A stretch of 64,000 nucleotides of DNA. Source: Methylophilus sp. Leaf416. Its GTDB lineage: Bacteria; Pseudomonadota; Gammaproteobacteria; Burkholderiales; Methylophilaceae. Numbering within the stretch: position 1 is the first letter of the stretch; every line of letters begins with the position of its first letter. A program made the translations under genes and the position numbers. Positions 9,275-18,988 of the stretch are shown piece by piece. Under the pieces are notes generated by a model. The model made no database searches, was not told where the DNA came from, and saw only the letters and a list, made by a program, of their open reading frames with translations. The stretch covers positions 186,001 to 250,000 of the forward strand of contig NZ_LMQS01000002.1 in the NCBI RefSeq assembly GCF_001424665.1, written 5' to 3'.

Positions 9275-9979
9275 CTATTGACCGGGGTCAGTATGTACCG
9301 AAAAACGGTAGCCGGAACCACGTACGGTTTGAATCATATCCTGATGGTTAGATGCCACCAGTGCATTGCGTAAACGGCGAATATGCACATCCACGGTTCT
9401 GTCTTCAACAAATACACGGTCACCCCAGACTTTATCCAGCAGCTGTGTGCGGCTGTGCACACGCTCAGGATTAGTCATGAAAAAGTGCAGCAACTTGAAT
9501 TCGGTTGGGCCTAGTGGAATATGCACATTATGACCGGTGACGCGGTGGGTGGTAGGGTCGAGATGCAGGCCCGCGATTTCAATCGGGTCATCTGTCATCT
9601 GAGGCGCACGGCGACGCAAGACTGCCTTGATACGTGCATTTAATTCGCGAGGGCTAAACGGCTTGGTCACGTAGTCATCGGCACCAACTTCAAGGCCACG
9701 CACTTTATCAAATTCATCACCACGCGCGGTCAGCATAATAATCGGTACCTCTTTGGTTAAACCATCTGACTTCAGGCGACGGGCAAACTCGATACCGCTC
9801 ATACCAGGCAGCATCCAATCCAGCAGAATCAGGTCAGGCATGGTTTCACGTAATAGCATCTGCGCATGTTCTACACTGGTAGCACGAATCGCATGATGTC
9901 CGGCTTGTTTGATATTCAATGCAAGCAATTCCTGGATTGCCGGCTCATCTTCTACGACCAAAATATTAGCTGCTGCCAT
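9275..9979 (-). CDS. phoB: Phosphate regulon response regulator
   Basis: A 234-residue OmpR-family regulator. The receiver domain has the acidic pair (VVEDEP), the phospho-Asp in [10 protein letters not shown], and Lys in [10 protein letters not shown]. The C-terminal winged helix contains [14 protein letters not shown] and [10 protein letters not shown], which is PhoB rather than generic OmpR. I chose the ATG at 9979 because AAGGGAG precedes it by 5-6 nt and the product matches PhoB length. A Pho box lies about 67 bp upstream, so it is probably autoregulated. The usual partner phoR is not adjacent, and neither phoU nor pst genes are in the window. Confidence 0.93.
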   Translation of the reverse strand: MAAANILVVEDEPAIQELLALNIKQAGHHAIRATSVEHAQMLLRETMPDLILLDWMLPGMSGIEFARRLKSDGLTKEVPIIMLTARGDEFDKVRGLEVGADDYVTKPFSPRELNARIKAVLRRRAPQMTDDPIEIAGLHLDPTTHRVTGHNVHIPLGPTEFKLLHFFMTNPERVHSRTQLLDKVWGDRVFVEDRTVDVHIRRLRNALVASNHQDMIQTVRGSGYRFSVHTDPGQ

Positions 9980-10045
9980 GACGCTCCCTTTTAGGATTTC
10001 CAACAAAATGTACTTCTTTAATTGCTCGCCAGTTTATGAATGTAT

Positions 10046-10063
10046 TGTGACATTTTAATGACA
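10046..10063 (-). promoter_or_regulatory. Pho box upstream of phoB
   Basis: On the minus strand this 18-mer reads TGTCATTAAAATGTCACA, two TGTCA-type direct repeats 11 bp apart, matching the PhoB box (TGTCAT, four A/T bases, C, TGTCAY) at nearly every position. It points at phoB, consistent with autoregulation; it could also affect the divergent transporter. Confidence 0.8.
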
Positions 10064-10110
10064 ACCTCACATAATTTTAAATTTGCGCGGATTGCCTTTT
10101 AGGTGAAATT

Positions 10111-10125
10111 GTAACAAGATGTTAC
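10111..10125. promoter_or_regulatory. Palindrome upstream of the OFA transporter
   Basis: GTAACAAGATGTTAC is a perfect inverted repeat (GTAACA, AGA, TGTTAC) ending 24 bp before the transporter ATG, with the ribosome site AAGGGG in between. The position suits a repressor or activator site or a transcript hairpin. The binding protein is unknown. Confidence 0.5.
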
Positions 10126-10149
10126 CGGGAGAAATTTAAGGGGTATTAC

Positions 10150-11817
10150 ATGTTGTTCAATCTGTCAAAAGAACATATTACGGCAGGCAAAGGCTTTAAC
10201 CGCTGGCTGGTTCCACCAGCCGCACTGGCAGTACATTTGTCGATTGGCATGGCTTATGGATTCAGTGTGTTCTGGAAACCACTTGGAACAGCTTTGACCG
10301 GGCCAGATGGCGCACCACTGGCTGCATGTGCAGCTGGCGCGAGCACTTTTTCAGACAAGCTTGCAGGCACGGCTGAGGCCTTATTTGCGACTGATTGCAA
10401 CTGGACACAGTTCGACCTGGGCTGGATGTACACCCTGTTTTTTGTACTGCTTGGTTGCTCTGCTGCATTATGGGGTGGCTGGCTGGAACGTGCAGGACCG
10501 CGCAAGGCTGGTCTGGTGGCTACACTCTGCTGGTGCGGTGGCTTGTTGATCTCGGCTTGTGGTGTCTATCACCATCAGTTATGGATGATGTGGCTGGGTA
10601 GTGGCGTGATAGGCGGCATAGGTCTTGGCCTTGGCTACATATCTCCCGTGTCGACGCTGATCAAATGGTTTCCTGACCGCAGAGGCATGGCGACCGGCAT
10701 GGCGATCATGGGCTTTGGTGGCGGCGCCATGATAGGCTCACCCCTCGCAACCAAGCTGATGAGCCTGTTTGCAACGCCTACTGAACCTGGTGTCTGGCAA
10801 ACCTTTGTCGTTCTGGCCATTGTTTATTTTATCTTCATGACCTGTGGTTCTTTAGGCTATCGTATTCCGGCCTCCAACTGGAAACCGGAAGGATGGACAC
10901 CACCAGACCAGCAGCATAAACGTATGGTAGTGAACAAACATGTACACCTGAAAAATGCACATAAAACGCCGCAATTCTGGCTACTGTGGCTGATCTTGTG
11001 CATGAACGTGTCAGCAGCGATTGGTATTATTGGCGCCGCGGCACCAATGCTCCAGGAAACTTTTGGCGGCAAACTGATCGCACAACCATCGCTAACTTTT
11101 GCCGATATCAAAGCGGATGAGTCATTGACTGCAGCGGCAGCCGCTGTAGGTGCCGGTTTTGTCGGACTGATTTCGGTATTTAATATCTTCGGCCGGATTG
11201 GCTGGGCAACATCCTCAGACAAACTGGGACGGCGTAATACCTATTTCATCTTTTTTGTACTCGGCGCATTCATGTATATCACCGCCACCTATGCTGCCAA
11301 CCATCACCAGCTCGCACTGTTTTTGATCGCATTCTGCGTGATTGCTTCCATGTATGGTGGCGGTTTTGCTACCATTCCCGCCTATCTTGCTGATCTGTTT
11401 GGCACCCAGTTTGTAGGGGCAATTCACGGCCGTTTGCTCACGGCATGGTCCACAGCAGGCATCGTTGGGCCTGTCATCGTCAACTACATGCATGATGTGC
11501 GTCTGGAAGCGAAAGTACCGTTTGCAGACATCTATGCACCGATTTTCCTGACACTTGCAGCGCTATTAGGCATTGGTTTTGTTGCTAATCTTCTGGTGAG
11601 GCCGGTGGACAGTAAATACTTCATGACCGATGCCGAACTTGCTGTTGAACAATCCCTTGGTAAATCCAAAGAAACTGGCGCAACAAACGTTAAGCCTATC
11701 AGTGATGGCAAGCCTAGCTCGCCATGGCTGGTCAGACTGGCCTGGCTGGCAGTTTTAATTCCAATCACCTACGGCATCTCGATGACGGTACAAAAGGCTT
11801 GGGCGCTGTTTGCCTAG
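10150..11817 (+). CDS. OFA-family MFS transporter (oxalate/formate antiporter family)
   Basis: A 555-residue protein with about 12 membrane segments and OFA motifs such as AYGFSVFWKPLG in helix 1, GGIGLGLGYISPVSTLIKWFPDRRGMATGMA and the second-half SSDKLGRRNTYF. The family exchanges small organic acids such as oxalate, formate, lactate or pyruvate. It is longer than typical YhjX-like members because of a roughly 45-residue insertion between helices 1 and 2 and a hydrophilic segment of about 35 residues before the last helix. AAGGGG precedes the ATG. In a methylotroph formate is an attractive substrate, but this is inference. Confidence 0.85.
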   Translation: MLFNLSKEHITAGKGFNRWLVPPAALAVHLSIGMAYGFSVFWKPLGTALTGPDGAPLAACAAGASTFSDKLAGTAEALFATDCNWTQFDLGWMYTLFFVLLGCSAALWGGWLERAGPRKAGLVATLCWCGGLLISACGVYHHQLWMMWLGSGVIGGIGLGLGYISPVSTLIKWFPDRRGMATGMAIMGFGGGAMIGSPLATKLMSLFATPTEPGVWQTFVVLAIVYFIFMTCGSLGYRIPASNWKPEGWTPPDQQHKRMVVNKHVHLKNAHKTPQFWLLWLILCMNVSAAIGIIGAAAPMLQETFGGKLIAQPSLTFADIKADESLTAAAAAVGAGFVGLISVFNIFGRIGWATSSDKLGRRNTYFIFFVLGAFMYITATYAANHHQLALFLIAFCVIASMYGGGFATIPAYLADLFGTQFVGAIHGRLLTAWSTAGIVGPVIVNYMHDVRLEAKVPFADIYAPIFLTLAALLGIGFVANLLVRPVDSKYFMTDAELAVEQSLGKSKETGATNVKPISDGKPSSPWLVRLAWLAVLIPITYGISMTVQKAWALFA

Positions 11818-11935
11818 GCTAATTCGCCGGCAATAAAACCTCATAAGGCAAGACTGGAAACAGGCTAAAAAGTAGCCCAACAAACACTTTTGAGCCTGCT
11901 CACCATTCAATCAAACGCGATAGCTGCAGTTTGGG

Positions 11936-11953
11936 TTAAAATACACGTTTTAA
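11936..11953 (+). promoter_or_regulatory. Palindromic -10 region upstream of ribH
   Basis: TTAAAA (11936-11941), six bases, then TTTTAA (11948-11953), 22 bp before the ribH start. TAAAAT at 11937 could serve as a -10 box; no good -35 was found. The same layout occurs before the nudJ-like gene at 33660. Confidence 0.4.
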
Positions 11954-11975
11954 GTATTAGCCTACGGATTCCCAA

Positions 11976-12425
11976 GTGAATAAAATCTCCCCAAATCTGG
12001 ACGGTACCGGCAAAAAAATCGGTATCGTTCTTTCACGTTTTAATGAAAACATCGGTGCAGGCCTGCTGCACGCTTGTGAACAGGAGTTGTTGAAACTGGG
12101 CGTTAAAGCCGAAGACATCACCCTGGCAACCGTACCTGGCGCCCTGGAAAGCCCGCTGGTGCTGCAGCATATGGCATTGACTGAAACCTATGATGCATTG
12201 ATAGCGCTAGGCGCCATTATCCGAGGTGAAACCTACCACTTCGAAGTGGTTTCCAATGAATCCGCACGAGGCATTTCTGAAGTGCAACGTGATACCGGCG
12301 TGCCGGTGGCGAATGCGATTCTCACTACTGAAAACGACGAGCAGGCAGAAGAACGCGTTGCGGTTAAAGGCGCCGAAGCAGCGCAGGTAGCCATCGAAAT
12401 GGCCAACCTGGTAAATGCACTATGA
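11976..12425 (+). CDS. ribH: 6,7-dimethyl-8-ribityllumazine synthase
   Basis: A 149-residue protein of normal RibH length. It makes lumazine, the penultimate riboflavin intermediate, from the ribityl-pyrimidine and a four-carbon phosphate. Diagnostic segments are [11 protein letters not shown], the substrate loop VPGALESPL and [12 protein letters not shown] with its catalytic His. The start is GTG at 11976; no in-frame ATG lies nearby and the product begins where the family begins. The stop overlaps the nusB start (ATGA), the common ribH-nusB coupling. No FMN riboswitch was found in the leader. Confidence 0.96.
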   Translation: MNKISPNLDGTGKKIGIVLSRFNENIGAGLLHACEQELLKLGVKAEDITLATVPGALESPLVLQHMALTETYDALIALGAIIRGETYHFEVVSNESARGISEVQRDTGVPVANAILTTENDEQAEERVAVKGAEAAQVAIEMANLVNAL

Positions 12426-12961
12426 GTCAGGAAAAGACCCCAGGGAGTCGGGAGAACGCCTCAGGCAATCAAGACCCGTCAAGCAAGTCATCTGATAAGC
12501 CGCAGGGCTCTTCAGCAAGAAGCAGAGGCACCAAAAATCGTCGTAAATCACGCGAACTGGCATTAAAAGCGCTGTATCGCAACCGTATGAATGCCAGCGA
12601 TGTAAAACAGTTACGGTTTGATAGTTTGGATGACCCGGATTACACCAAAGCGGACGAAGGCTACTTCAAACAATTACTGACAGGCGTGCTTGAGCATACG
12701 GCTGATATTGATGCCATGATCAGCCAGTTTATTGACCGTCAACTGGAAGAACTTAGCCCTATCGAACACGCAGTATTGCGTATTTCCGGCTACGAATTAA
12801 TGTTTGACATGAGCATTCCATACCGCGTAGCAATCAATGAAGGCGTGGAACTGGCCAAATCGTACGGTGGCATTGATGGGCACAAATACATCAATGGCGT
12901 ACTGGATAAAATTGCAGCGCAAGTCAGGCCGCAAGAGTTCGGAAATCAGATCAAAAAGTAA
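12422..12961 (+). CDS. nusB: Transcription antitermination factor NusB
   Basis: A 179-residue protein. About 40 N-terminal residues are polar, Ser-rich and likely disordered; the all-helical NusB fold begins near [12 protein letters not shown] and includes [19 protein letters not shown]. NusB binds boxA RNA with NusE (S10) during rRNA transcription. It overlaps ribH by 4 bp and ends before a strong terminator. The N-terminal extension is longer than in E. coli (139 residues) but such tails are seen in betaproteobacteria. Confidence 0.95.
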   Translation: MSQEKTPGSRENASGNQDPSSKSSDKPQGSSARSRGTKNRRKSRELALKALYRNRMNASDVKQLRFDSLDDPDYTKADEGYFKQLLTGVLEHTADIDAMISQFIDRQLEELSPIEHAVLRISGYELMFDMSIPYRVAINEGVELAKSYGGIDGHKYINGVLDKIAAQVRPQEFGNQIKK

Positions 12962-13001
12962 TTCAATGGATCATTTTGAGGCTTACAAAACCGCTCCCCC
13001 A

Positions 13002-13034
13002 AAAAAAGCGCTCAATTTAAATGAGCGCTTTTTT
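13002..13034. terminator. Bidirectional terminator between nusB and lpxH
   Basis: A 13-bp stem (13002-13014 with 13022-13034), core AGCGCTCA/TGAGCGCT, flanked by A-run and T-run so that it works in both directions. The two genes converge on it. Confidence 0.92.
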
Positions 13035-13058
13035 GTATTGATATCCCAGAAACTAAAT

Positions 13059-13805
13059 TCAGGGATTTAATTGCAATGTGACTAGTTCAATCCTGTCGCC
13101 ATCCATTCGACAGACGACAGCTGTGTCATGCCAATCCCCTAGCACCCATCGTTCACACTTATGGCCATCAAACACTATAGTGTGCATATCCGGCCTGTGT
13201 GTGTGCCCATGCAATAAAACCTCTGGATATTCAAATTCATTTAAAAGTTGCTCAACCGCGGACTGGTTAACATCCATGATATCTATGGACTGCATAACTT
13301 TGTTCTGTGCGCTTTGGCTACGCGCTTGTTCGGCAAAGACGATCCGCTCCGCTAACGGCTGTGCCAGAAAGGCGTGTTGCCACTGCGGGCTGCGCACCTG
13401 GCTACGGAATTGCTGATAAGCCGTATCATCCGTGCATAACGCATCGCCATGCGACAAAAGAATGCGTTTGTTTCCCATCTTGATTAGTGTGGGATCTGCA
13501 AGCAATTGCAACCCTGATGCATTGGCAAAATCGTCACCGATTAAGAAATCACGGTTGCCATGCATGAAATACAGTTTGACGCCGCTATCAGACAATTGGC
13601 GCAAGGCCTTCACAATAGGTAAAAATTCGGCACCCTGCCGAGGGTGTTTCAAAACATCATCACCGACCCACACCTCAAAAAAATCACCGAGAATATAGAG
13701 CGCTTCTGCGTGAGCGACTTCTGCTTTCAGCCAATGCAAAAAAGCCTGCGTTACCGCAGGCCTTTGCGCACTCAAGTGCAGATCAGAAATGATCCAGGTG
13801 GTCAT
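13059..13805 (-). CDS. lpxH: UDP-2,3-diacylglucosamine diphosphatase
   Basis: A 248-residue calcineurin-like phosphoesterase. Metal-binding motifs appear in order: ISDLHLS (Asp8, His10), ILGDFFE, MHGNRDFLIG, LSHGD and LHGHTHRP. LpxH hydrolyses UDP-2,3-diacylglucosamine to lipid X, the fourth step of lipid A synthesis, at the cytoplasmic side of the inner membrane. It follows ppiB by 3 bp on the same strand. Confidence 0.96.
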   Translation of the reverse strand: MTTWIISDLHLSAQRPAVTQAFLHWLKAEVAHAEALYILGDFFEVWVGDDVLKHPRQGAEFLPIVKALRQLSDSGVKLYFMHGNRDFLIGDDFANASGLQLLADPTLIKMGNKRILLSHGDALCTDDTAYQQFRSQVRSPQWQHAFLAQPLAERIVFAEQARSQSAQNKVMQSIDIMDVNQSAVEQLLNEFEYPEVLLHGHTHRPDMHTIVFDGHKCERWVLGDWHDTAVVCRMDGDRIELVTLQLNP

Positions 13806-13808
13806 GCC

Positions 13809-14303
13809 TTAAGCAACTACAACTGCTTTTTCGATAATCACTGGCTCTACAGGCACATCCTGGTGACCGGCACGGTTACCTGTCGCGACCGCTTTGATTT
13901 TATCTACAACATCCGTACCTTCAACTACTTTACCAAATACACAGTAGCCCCAGCCCTGAGTTGTCGCAGAAGTGAAGTTCAAAAAGTCATTGTCTTTTAC
14001 GTTGATGAAGAACTGTGCTGACGCGGAGTCAGGCACCATGGTGCGCGCCATTGCCAGTGTGTATTTATCATTAGATAAACCATTGTCGGCTTCATTTTTG
14101 ATGGTGGCATCAGTAGCTTTTTGTTTCATATTGACATCAAAGCCACCACCTTGAATCATAAAATCCTTAATCACGCGGTGAAAAATCACCCCATCGTAAA
14201 AACCTTTTTCAACATAGCTGATAAAGTTAGCTACTGTGATAGGTGCTTTTTCAGCATAAAGTTCGATAGTGATATCGCCAAAGTTGGTAGTGAGTTTTAC
14301 CAA
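13809..14303 (-). CDS. ppiB: Cytoplasmic cyclophilin-type peptidyl-prolyl isomerase
   Basis: A 164-residue cyclophilin with no signal peptide, starting [16 protein letters not shown]. The active-site block [13 protein letters not shown] carries the catalytic Arg; [18 protein letters not shown] and [11 protein letters not shown] follow. It catalyses cis-trans isomerisation at proline. It lies between lpxH and a secreted paralogue, a frequent betaproteobacterial arrangement. Confidence 0.95.
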   Translation of the reverse strand: MVKLTTNFGDITIELYAEKAPITVANFISYVEKGFYDGVIFHRVIKDFMIQGGGFDVNMKQKATDATIKNEADNGLSNDKYTLAMARTMVPDSASAQFFINVKDNDFLNFTSATTQGWGYCVFGKVVEGTDVVDKIKAVATGNRAGHQDVPVEPVIIEKAVVVA

Positions 14304-14340
14304 AACATTCTCCGTTTATTGATTTAAAGGCTGAAAAAAA

Positions 14341-14910
14341 TTACTTGCCGCTGACGATGGTCGCGCGCTTGATAATGACAGTACGAATCGGAACGTCGGA
14401 AAAACCGCGTTGATTACCGGTAGGCAAATTACTGATTTTGAACACTACGTCCATGCCGGAAACCACTTTACCAAACACGCAATAGCCGATCATGCTTGCT
14501 TCCGGGCTGGTGTAATTGAGGAACTGGTTATCCGCCACATTCACAAAAAATTGTGCCGTCGCAGAATTAGGATCCTGGGTACGCGCCATGGCGATGGTAC
14601 CGGTCTGGTTTAGCAGGCCATTATTGGATTCATTAATAATCGGTGCGCGTGTCGGTTTCTCGGTTAATTCACGATCAAAACCGCCGCCCTGGATCATAAA
14701 GCGGCTAATCACGCGGTGAAAAACAGTATTGGTGTAAAAACCATCTTTCACGTATTGCAGAAAATTTTCCACCGTTTTTGGGGCTTTATCGGCATACACT
14801 TCAACGGTAAAGTTGCCCTGGTTAGTTTCAAAGGTGACTTGTGTGGCCGCATTTACAGACGAAACGACGGTCATCATGCATAAAAAAGAGAGCGCTAACA
14901 GTTTACGCAT
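14341..14910 (-). CDS. ppiA: Periplasmic cyclophilin-type peptidyl-prolyl isomerase
   Basis: A 189-residue paralogue of the gene at 13809 with a cleavable signal peptide ([19 protein letters not shown], cleavage after about residue 21). The cyclophilin core has [16 protein letters not shown] and [18 protein letters not shown]. It should act on proteins folding in the periplasm. Its start overlaps the stop of the upstream L,D-transpeptidase-like gene by one base (TAATG), so the two are probably co-translated. The symbol is by function and location. Confidence 0.92.
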   Translation of the reverse strand: MRKLLALSFLCMMTVVSSVNAATQVTFETNQGNFTVEVYADKAPKTVENFLQYVKDGFYTNTVFHRVISRFMIQGGGFDRELTEKPTRAPIINESNNGLLNQTGTIAMARTQDPNSATAQFFVNVADNQFLNYTSPEASMIGYCVFGKVVSGMDVVFKISNLPTGNQRGFSDVPIRTVIIKRATIVSGK

Positions 14911-16142
14911 TAAGCTGATCCTTCATATAAAATTTTCCATTGCCCATTTTCTTGCACCCAGTACTGGCGTTTCTTCATCACTTCACGAAGTGCAGGGCTG
15001 ATATATTCCTGCTCAAAATCCACCACCACCATATTCTTGGTTGAATTAGGATAGGTAAACATGCTGACTTCTGACAAATTAATACTCACTTTAGGTTTAG
15101 ACGCCTGAATCTGACGCTTGTAGCCAGACCATTTTGATAAGCCACCTTCTGAATAAAAGAAATCGCCGGCGTAATGCCCCAAATAGGCGTCCGTGTTCTG
15201 CGATACCCAGTCTCTACGCCAATCCTCCAGCGCAACCTTTAACGCAGATTTTGTCTTCTCCTGCTGTTTCAGAGATTCAGGGCTGATCCACTCAAAGTTC
15301 ACCCCGATCACCACTGGTGTACTGCCTACTTGCAGTATGTCCTGCAACGCTTTTACATCAGGGTTAGAAAGCACTACGCAACCATCGCTGGCACGCGGCG
15401 GACGACTATAAGTATCGCGAGGAGTACCATGAATCCAGATGCCTGAACCGGTCTTGCGTTCATAGCTATCCATCTCATTCGGATAATTCAGCGGGTAGGC
15501 TGCGTCACCATATAGATCAGGCAGAGGTCGATTTAGTTTCTTCGACGCAAAGTAAACACCGATTGGCGTTCTTTTATCGCCTTGGTCTTTTTTGCCAGTG
15601 CCGTTTTTTCCGATGGTCACATAATAGTCTGCGACATACTTCAACGTATCATTCTGGCTTTTTTCATATACGTAAAGCCTGGACCGCGCCGTATCCACGA
15701 ATAGAACGTGACTTTGTTTTTCTGAGAGCTCTACCAGCAGATTTGGCTGGGTCAACCCACGGTTGCGATCAAAGTAATTACGGATACGGATTTCAGCTTC
15801 ATCTTTGAGATCCTGGATGCGGTTTAAATTGGCGGGATTCACATCGCCAAAACCATTGAGGATACGCGCCTTGGCAGATAGCAGGTCACCATGAATCAGA
15901 TGAGCCAATGCGAAATTAGGGGAAATTGCGAGGAGCTGGTCTACATAGTCCAGCGCCTGTTGCAAGCGCCCTTCTTTGATAGACTGCAAAGTCTGCACCA
16001 GCATGCGTTCGACAGTACCGGTGTTTTTATTTTGTATAAACAGGCGTGCGGTTAACGCCTCGTGATTCACCGCTGTGGCATTCCATGGCAGTAGCGCTGC
16101 GCTCACAAATGCGATACAGCAATATTTTCTCAAACTTCTCAT
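14910..16142 (-). CDS. YkuD-domain L,D-transpeptidase family protein with a C-terminal NTF2-like domain
   Basis: About 410 residues. A signal peptide is followed by a TPR-like helical region (about 35-95), a YkuD domain with IWIHGTPRD and the active-site block [10 protein letters not shown] (His and Cys both present), then a C-terminal domain of about 105 residues. That last domain closely resembles the end of the next gene upstream (16241): both have a W-rich helix, a YLxxYAxDF element and a W-x-I/L-x-x-E ending. YkuD enzymes cross-link peptidoglycan or anchor proteins to it. I use the ATG at 16142; one at 16157 is possible and neither has a clear ribosome site. Confidence 0.88.
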   Translation of the reverse strand: MRSLRKYCCIAFVSAALLPWNATAVNHEALTARLFIQNKNTGTVERMLVQTLQSIKEGRLQQALDYVDQLLAISPNFALAHLIHGDLLSAKARILNGFGDVNPANLNRIQDLKDEAEIRIRNYFDRNRGLTQPNLLVELSEKQSHVLFVDTARSRLYVYEKSQNDTLKYVADYYVTIGKNGTGKKDQGDKRTPIGVYFASKKLNRPLPDLYGDAAYPLNYPNEMDSYERKTGSGIWIHGTPRDTYSRPPRASDGCVVLSNPDVKALQDILQVGSTPVVIGVNFEWISPESLKQQEKTKSALKVALEDWRRDWVSQNTDAYLGHYAGDFFYSEGGLSKWSGYKRQIQASKPKVSINLSEVSMFTYPNSTKNMVVVDFEQEYISPALREVMKKRQYWVQENGQWKILYEGSA

Positions 16143-16240
16143 GCCAATATTATACATTCGTTAATTCAAAACTGCGCGCTAACTCGCTGAATTTGCTCGT
16201 TATTCACGAGTTTACTACCAAATTCAGCGCAATACATCCA

Positions 16241-17329
16241 TTAGAACTTGCCTACGCGCTCCTGCTTGATCAGCCAGCGTGAACCTTCTTTGACCAGATT
16301 CAAGGTTTTATTGGAGTTAGCATCCAGGCCAGTTGCCTTGTAAATCTGCCTGAATGTGACTTTCGCAGAGGTCTGGCTTTCCATTTTCACAGCAATATTT
16401 TGCAGATTCACTGAAATTTTTGCCGGACGGCTAACACGATCACGACGTTTAGCTTCCCATTGTTTGCGTGTTTCACCACCTGGTGTCTTAAAGTCTTTTG
16501 CGTAACTATCGAGGTAACGATCAACATTTTGCGCTGCCCAGGCATCCGCCCAGGCATTGACTGCATCAATTACCACTTGTTCCTGATTATCAACCACTGG
16601 CTTGGTTTCTACCGGTTTGGCTTCAACAGGTTTAGTTTCTACCACTACCGGTTTTTTGGTTTCTGCGACAGGCGGTGTTGCTGCTGTAGGCGCCGGTGTC
16701 GCTGGCGGCGTCACCGTGGGTGCATTGCTGTTAGGAGGCATAACTGTAGAAGCAGGTGCAGATGGCGGTACAGTCGTCGCAGGACGCGCAACTGCCCGTT
16801 TGCCACCAAATAAATCGGTGATCATGGCCAGTTTATTTTGTGCACGGCTATTCGAAGTATCCAGCTTCAATGCCTTGTCATAAGCTTCGGAAGCCATACG
16901 CGCATAAATATCACCCAGGTTTTCATGCGCTGTGGCGTAGCTTGGGTGGGTTTTAATCGCAGATTCCAGCGCTTTGCGGGCTTTATCATACTGACCCTGG
17001 TCAGCATATAACACAGCAAGGTTATTGTATGGCTCTGGCAGGTTTGGATACTTCTCAGACAAATCAGTAAATGCTTTAATCGCCTCATCACGCTTACCGA
17101 GCTCAACCAGAATGACGCCACGCATGAACATCGCTTCGGCATTTTTAGGATTAGACGACAAATAAGTGTTCACTTTATCCAGCGCCGCTGCCTGATTGCC
17201 CTGCTCTGAAAGCTGATTAATTTCGCGAAGTTCTACGTTTGTTTGACCGGCCATCACACTATTGGATAGTGCCGCCTGACTGAAAATGATCCCTACTACC
17301 AGCAAATATTTTTTTAATGTTGCATTCAT
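16241..17329 (-). CDS. Secreted TPR protein with a C-terminal NTF2-like domain
   Basis: A 362-residue protein: signal peptide (about 1-27), tetratricopeptide repeats (about 30-165), a low-complexity Pro/Ala/Thr/Val linker (about 175-245) with repeated KPVE-type units, and a C-terminal domain homologous to that of the neighbouring YkuD protein. The family is not one I can name precisely. The shared domain and tandem order suggest the two act on the same envelope target. A 98-bp gap separates them, so co-transcription is plausible but not certain. Confidence 0.82.
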   Translation of the reverse strand: MNATLKKYLLVVGIIFSQAALSNSVMAGQTNVELREINQLSEQGNQAAALDKVNTYLSSNPKNAEAMFMRGVILVELGKRDEAIKAFTDLSEKYPNLPEPYNNLAVLYADQGQYDKARKALESAIKTHPSYATAHENLGDIYARMASEAYDKALKLDTSNSRAQNKLAMITDLFGGKRAVARPATTVPPSAPASTVMPPNSNAPTVTPPATPAPTAATPPVAETKKPVVVETKPVEAKPVETKPVVDNQEQVVIDAVNAWADAWAAQNVDRYLDSYAKDFKTPGGETRKQWEAKRRDRVSRPAKISVNLQNIAVKMESQTSAKVTFRQIYKATGLDANSNKTLNLVKEGSRWLIKQERVGKF

Positions 17330-17588
17330 GAGTTAATTACCTGAGCAATCGTTGATTTTTAGCAGTATGTTATACTTTAATTGTACAAGAGACAGTGCAA
17401 ATATAGGTGAATAATACGCAATGATTTCCAGATCAATTCGCGTTTTAATCATTTGCCTGACAAGATAACAACTTGAATTATTACCAATGTTCAGCTGGCC
17501 TACACAAAGGCTATCTTCTTAACATTTTAGAGCATTCCCTTACTGCTGCTAATTTTATCACGCATTAATCCACATTACATTTGTTAGC

Positions 17589-18950
17589 ATGTTAAAACTA
17601 CACAACACCATTACCCGCAGCAAACAAGATTTCAAGCCAATCCAACCTAATAAAGTACGCATGTATGTCTGCGGAATGACAGTCTATGACTTTTGCCATC
17701 TGGGACATGCCCGTGTGATGGTGGTATTTGACATGGTCGCACGCTGGCTCCGCGCCAGTGGTTACGAAGTCACATACGTACGCAACATCACCGATATTGA
17801 TGACAAAATCATCAAACGTGCAAACGAAAACAACGAATCCATCCAAAGCCTTACTCAGCGCTTTATTACCGCAATGGACGAAGACTCGGCCAAACTAGGC
17901 ATTATTCGCCCGGATATCGAGCCGCGTGCCACAGAGCATGTACAAGGCATGCTGGACATGATCAGCAAACTGATTGAAAAAGGGTTTGCCTACCAGGCAA
18001 ATAATGGCGACGTATTTTATAAAGTGCGTAGCTTTAACGATTACGGCAAATTATCCGGCAAAACCCTGGATGACCTGCGCGCCGGTGAACGCGTGGATGT
18101 GGATGGTCACAAACAGGACCCGCTGGATTTCGTGTTGTGGAAATCAGCCAAGCAGGGCGAGCCTTTTTGGGAATCGCCATGGGGCAACGGCCGCCCTGGC
18201 TGGCATATTGAATGCTCAGCCATGAGCGCAGAGCTTCTTGGCGAACACTTTGACATCCATGGCGGCGGTCAGGATTTGCAGTTTCCGCACCATGAAAACG
18301 AGATTGCACAATCCGAAGCGACACACGGCTGCACCATGGCGAACTATTGGATGCATAATGGATTTGTACGCGTTGATGATGAGAAAATGTCCAAATCGTT
18401 GGGCAACTTTTTCACTATCCGTGAAGTGCTGGAAAAGTACGATCCCGAAGTCGTGCGCTTTTTTATCCTGCGCGCGCATTACCGCAGCCCGCTCAATTAT
18501 TCCGACAAGCATCTGGATGATGCGAAAGCTTCACTGACGCGCTTATACACTGCATTGCGTGGTGTAAATGTGCCCGACAGCGAAATTGACTGGCAGCAGC
18601 CGCAAGCGGCTAAATTCAAATCAGCCATGGACGATGACTTCAATACGCCCGAAGCGATAGCCATACTGTTTGAGCTGGCAAATGATTTGAACAAAGACAA
18701 ATCCCAGCAAACTGCCGCATTATTGAAACAATTGGCAAGTATTGTCGGCCTGTTGCAACGTGACCCGGAAGCTTTTATGCAAGGCGAAGACCTTGGCGGC
18801 GAACTGGATATCGACAACCTTATCACGGCCCGTATCGCTGCGAAAAAAGGCAAAGACTTTGCTGAGGCTGACCGTATCCGCAAACTATTGTCTGATGCAG
18901 GCATTGTGGTGGAAGATACTGCACAAGGTACAACCTGGCGTCGTGCCTAA
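17589..18950 (+). CDS. cysS: Cysteinyl-tRNA synthetase
   Basis: A 453-residue class I synthetase. The zinc-binding Cys of [18 protein letters not shown] and the HIGH-type motif (HLGH) are near residue 35, [10 protein letters not shown] and [12 protein letters not shown] complete the zinc site, and KMSKS lies near residue 268. Length is normal. It is divergent from the TPR gene; the 259-bp gap between them shows no RNA gene. Confidence 0.97.
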   Translation: MLKLHNTITRSKQDFKPIQPNKVRMYVCGMTVYDFCHLGHARVMVVFDMVARWLRASGYEVTYVRNITDIDDKIIKRANENNESIQSLTQRFITAMDEDSAKLGIIRPDIEPRATEHVQGMLDMISKLIEKGFAYQANNGDVFYKVRSFNDYGKLSGKTLDDLRAGERVDVDGHKQDPLDFVLWKSAKQGEPFWESPWGNGRPGWHIECSAMSAELLGEHFDIHGGGQDLQFPHHENEIAQSEATHGCTMANYWMHNGFVRVDDEKMSKSLGNFFTIREVLEKYDPEVVRFFILRAHYRSPLNYSDKHLDDAKASLTRLYTALRGVNVPDSEIDWQQPQAAKFKSAMDDDFNTPEAIAILFELANDLNKDKSQQTAALLKQLASIVGLLQRDPEAFMQGEDLGGELDIDNLITARIAAKKGKDFAEADRIRKLLSDAGIVVEDTAQGTTWRRA

Positions 18951-18988
18951 CCACCAATCTATTCTTTTGAAATTCTCAAGGAAAACGG

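Noticed and set aside
11818-11975. FMN riboswitch upstream of ribH
   Set aside because: The leader lacks the conserved RFN helices and is too short between the promoter-like motif and the start.
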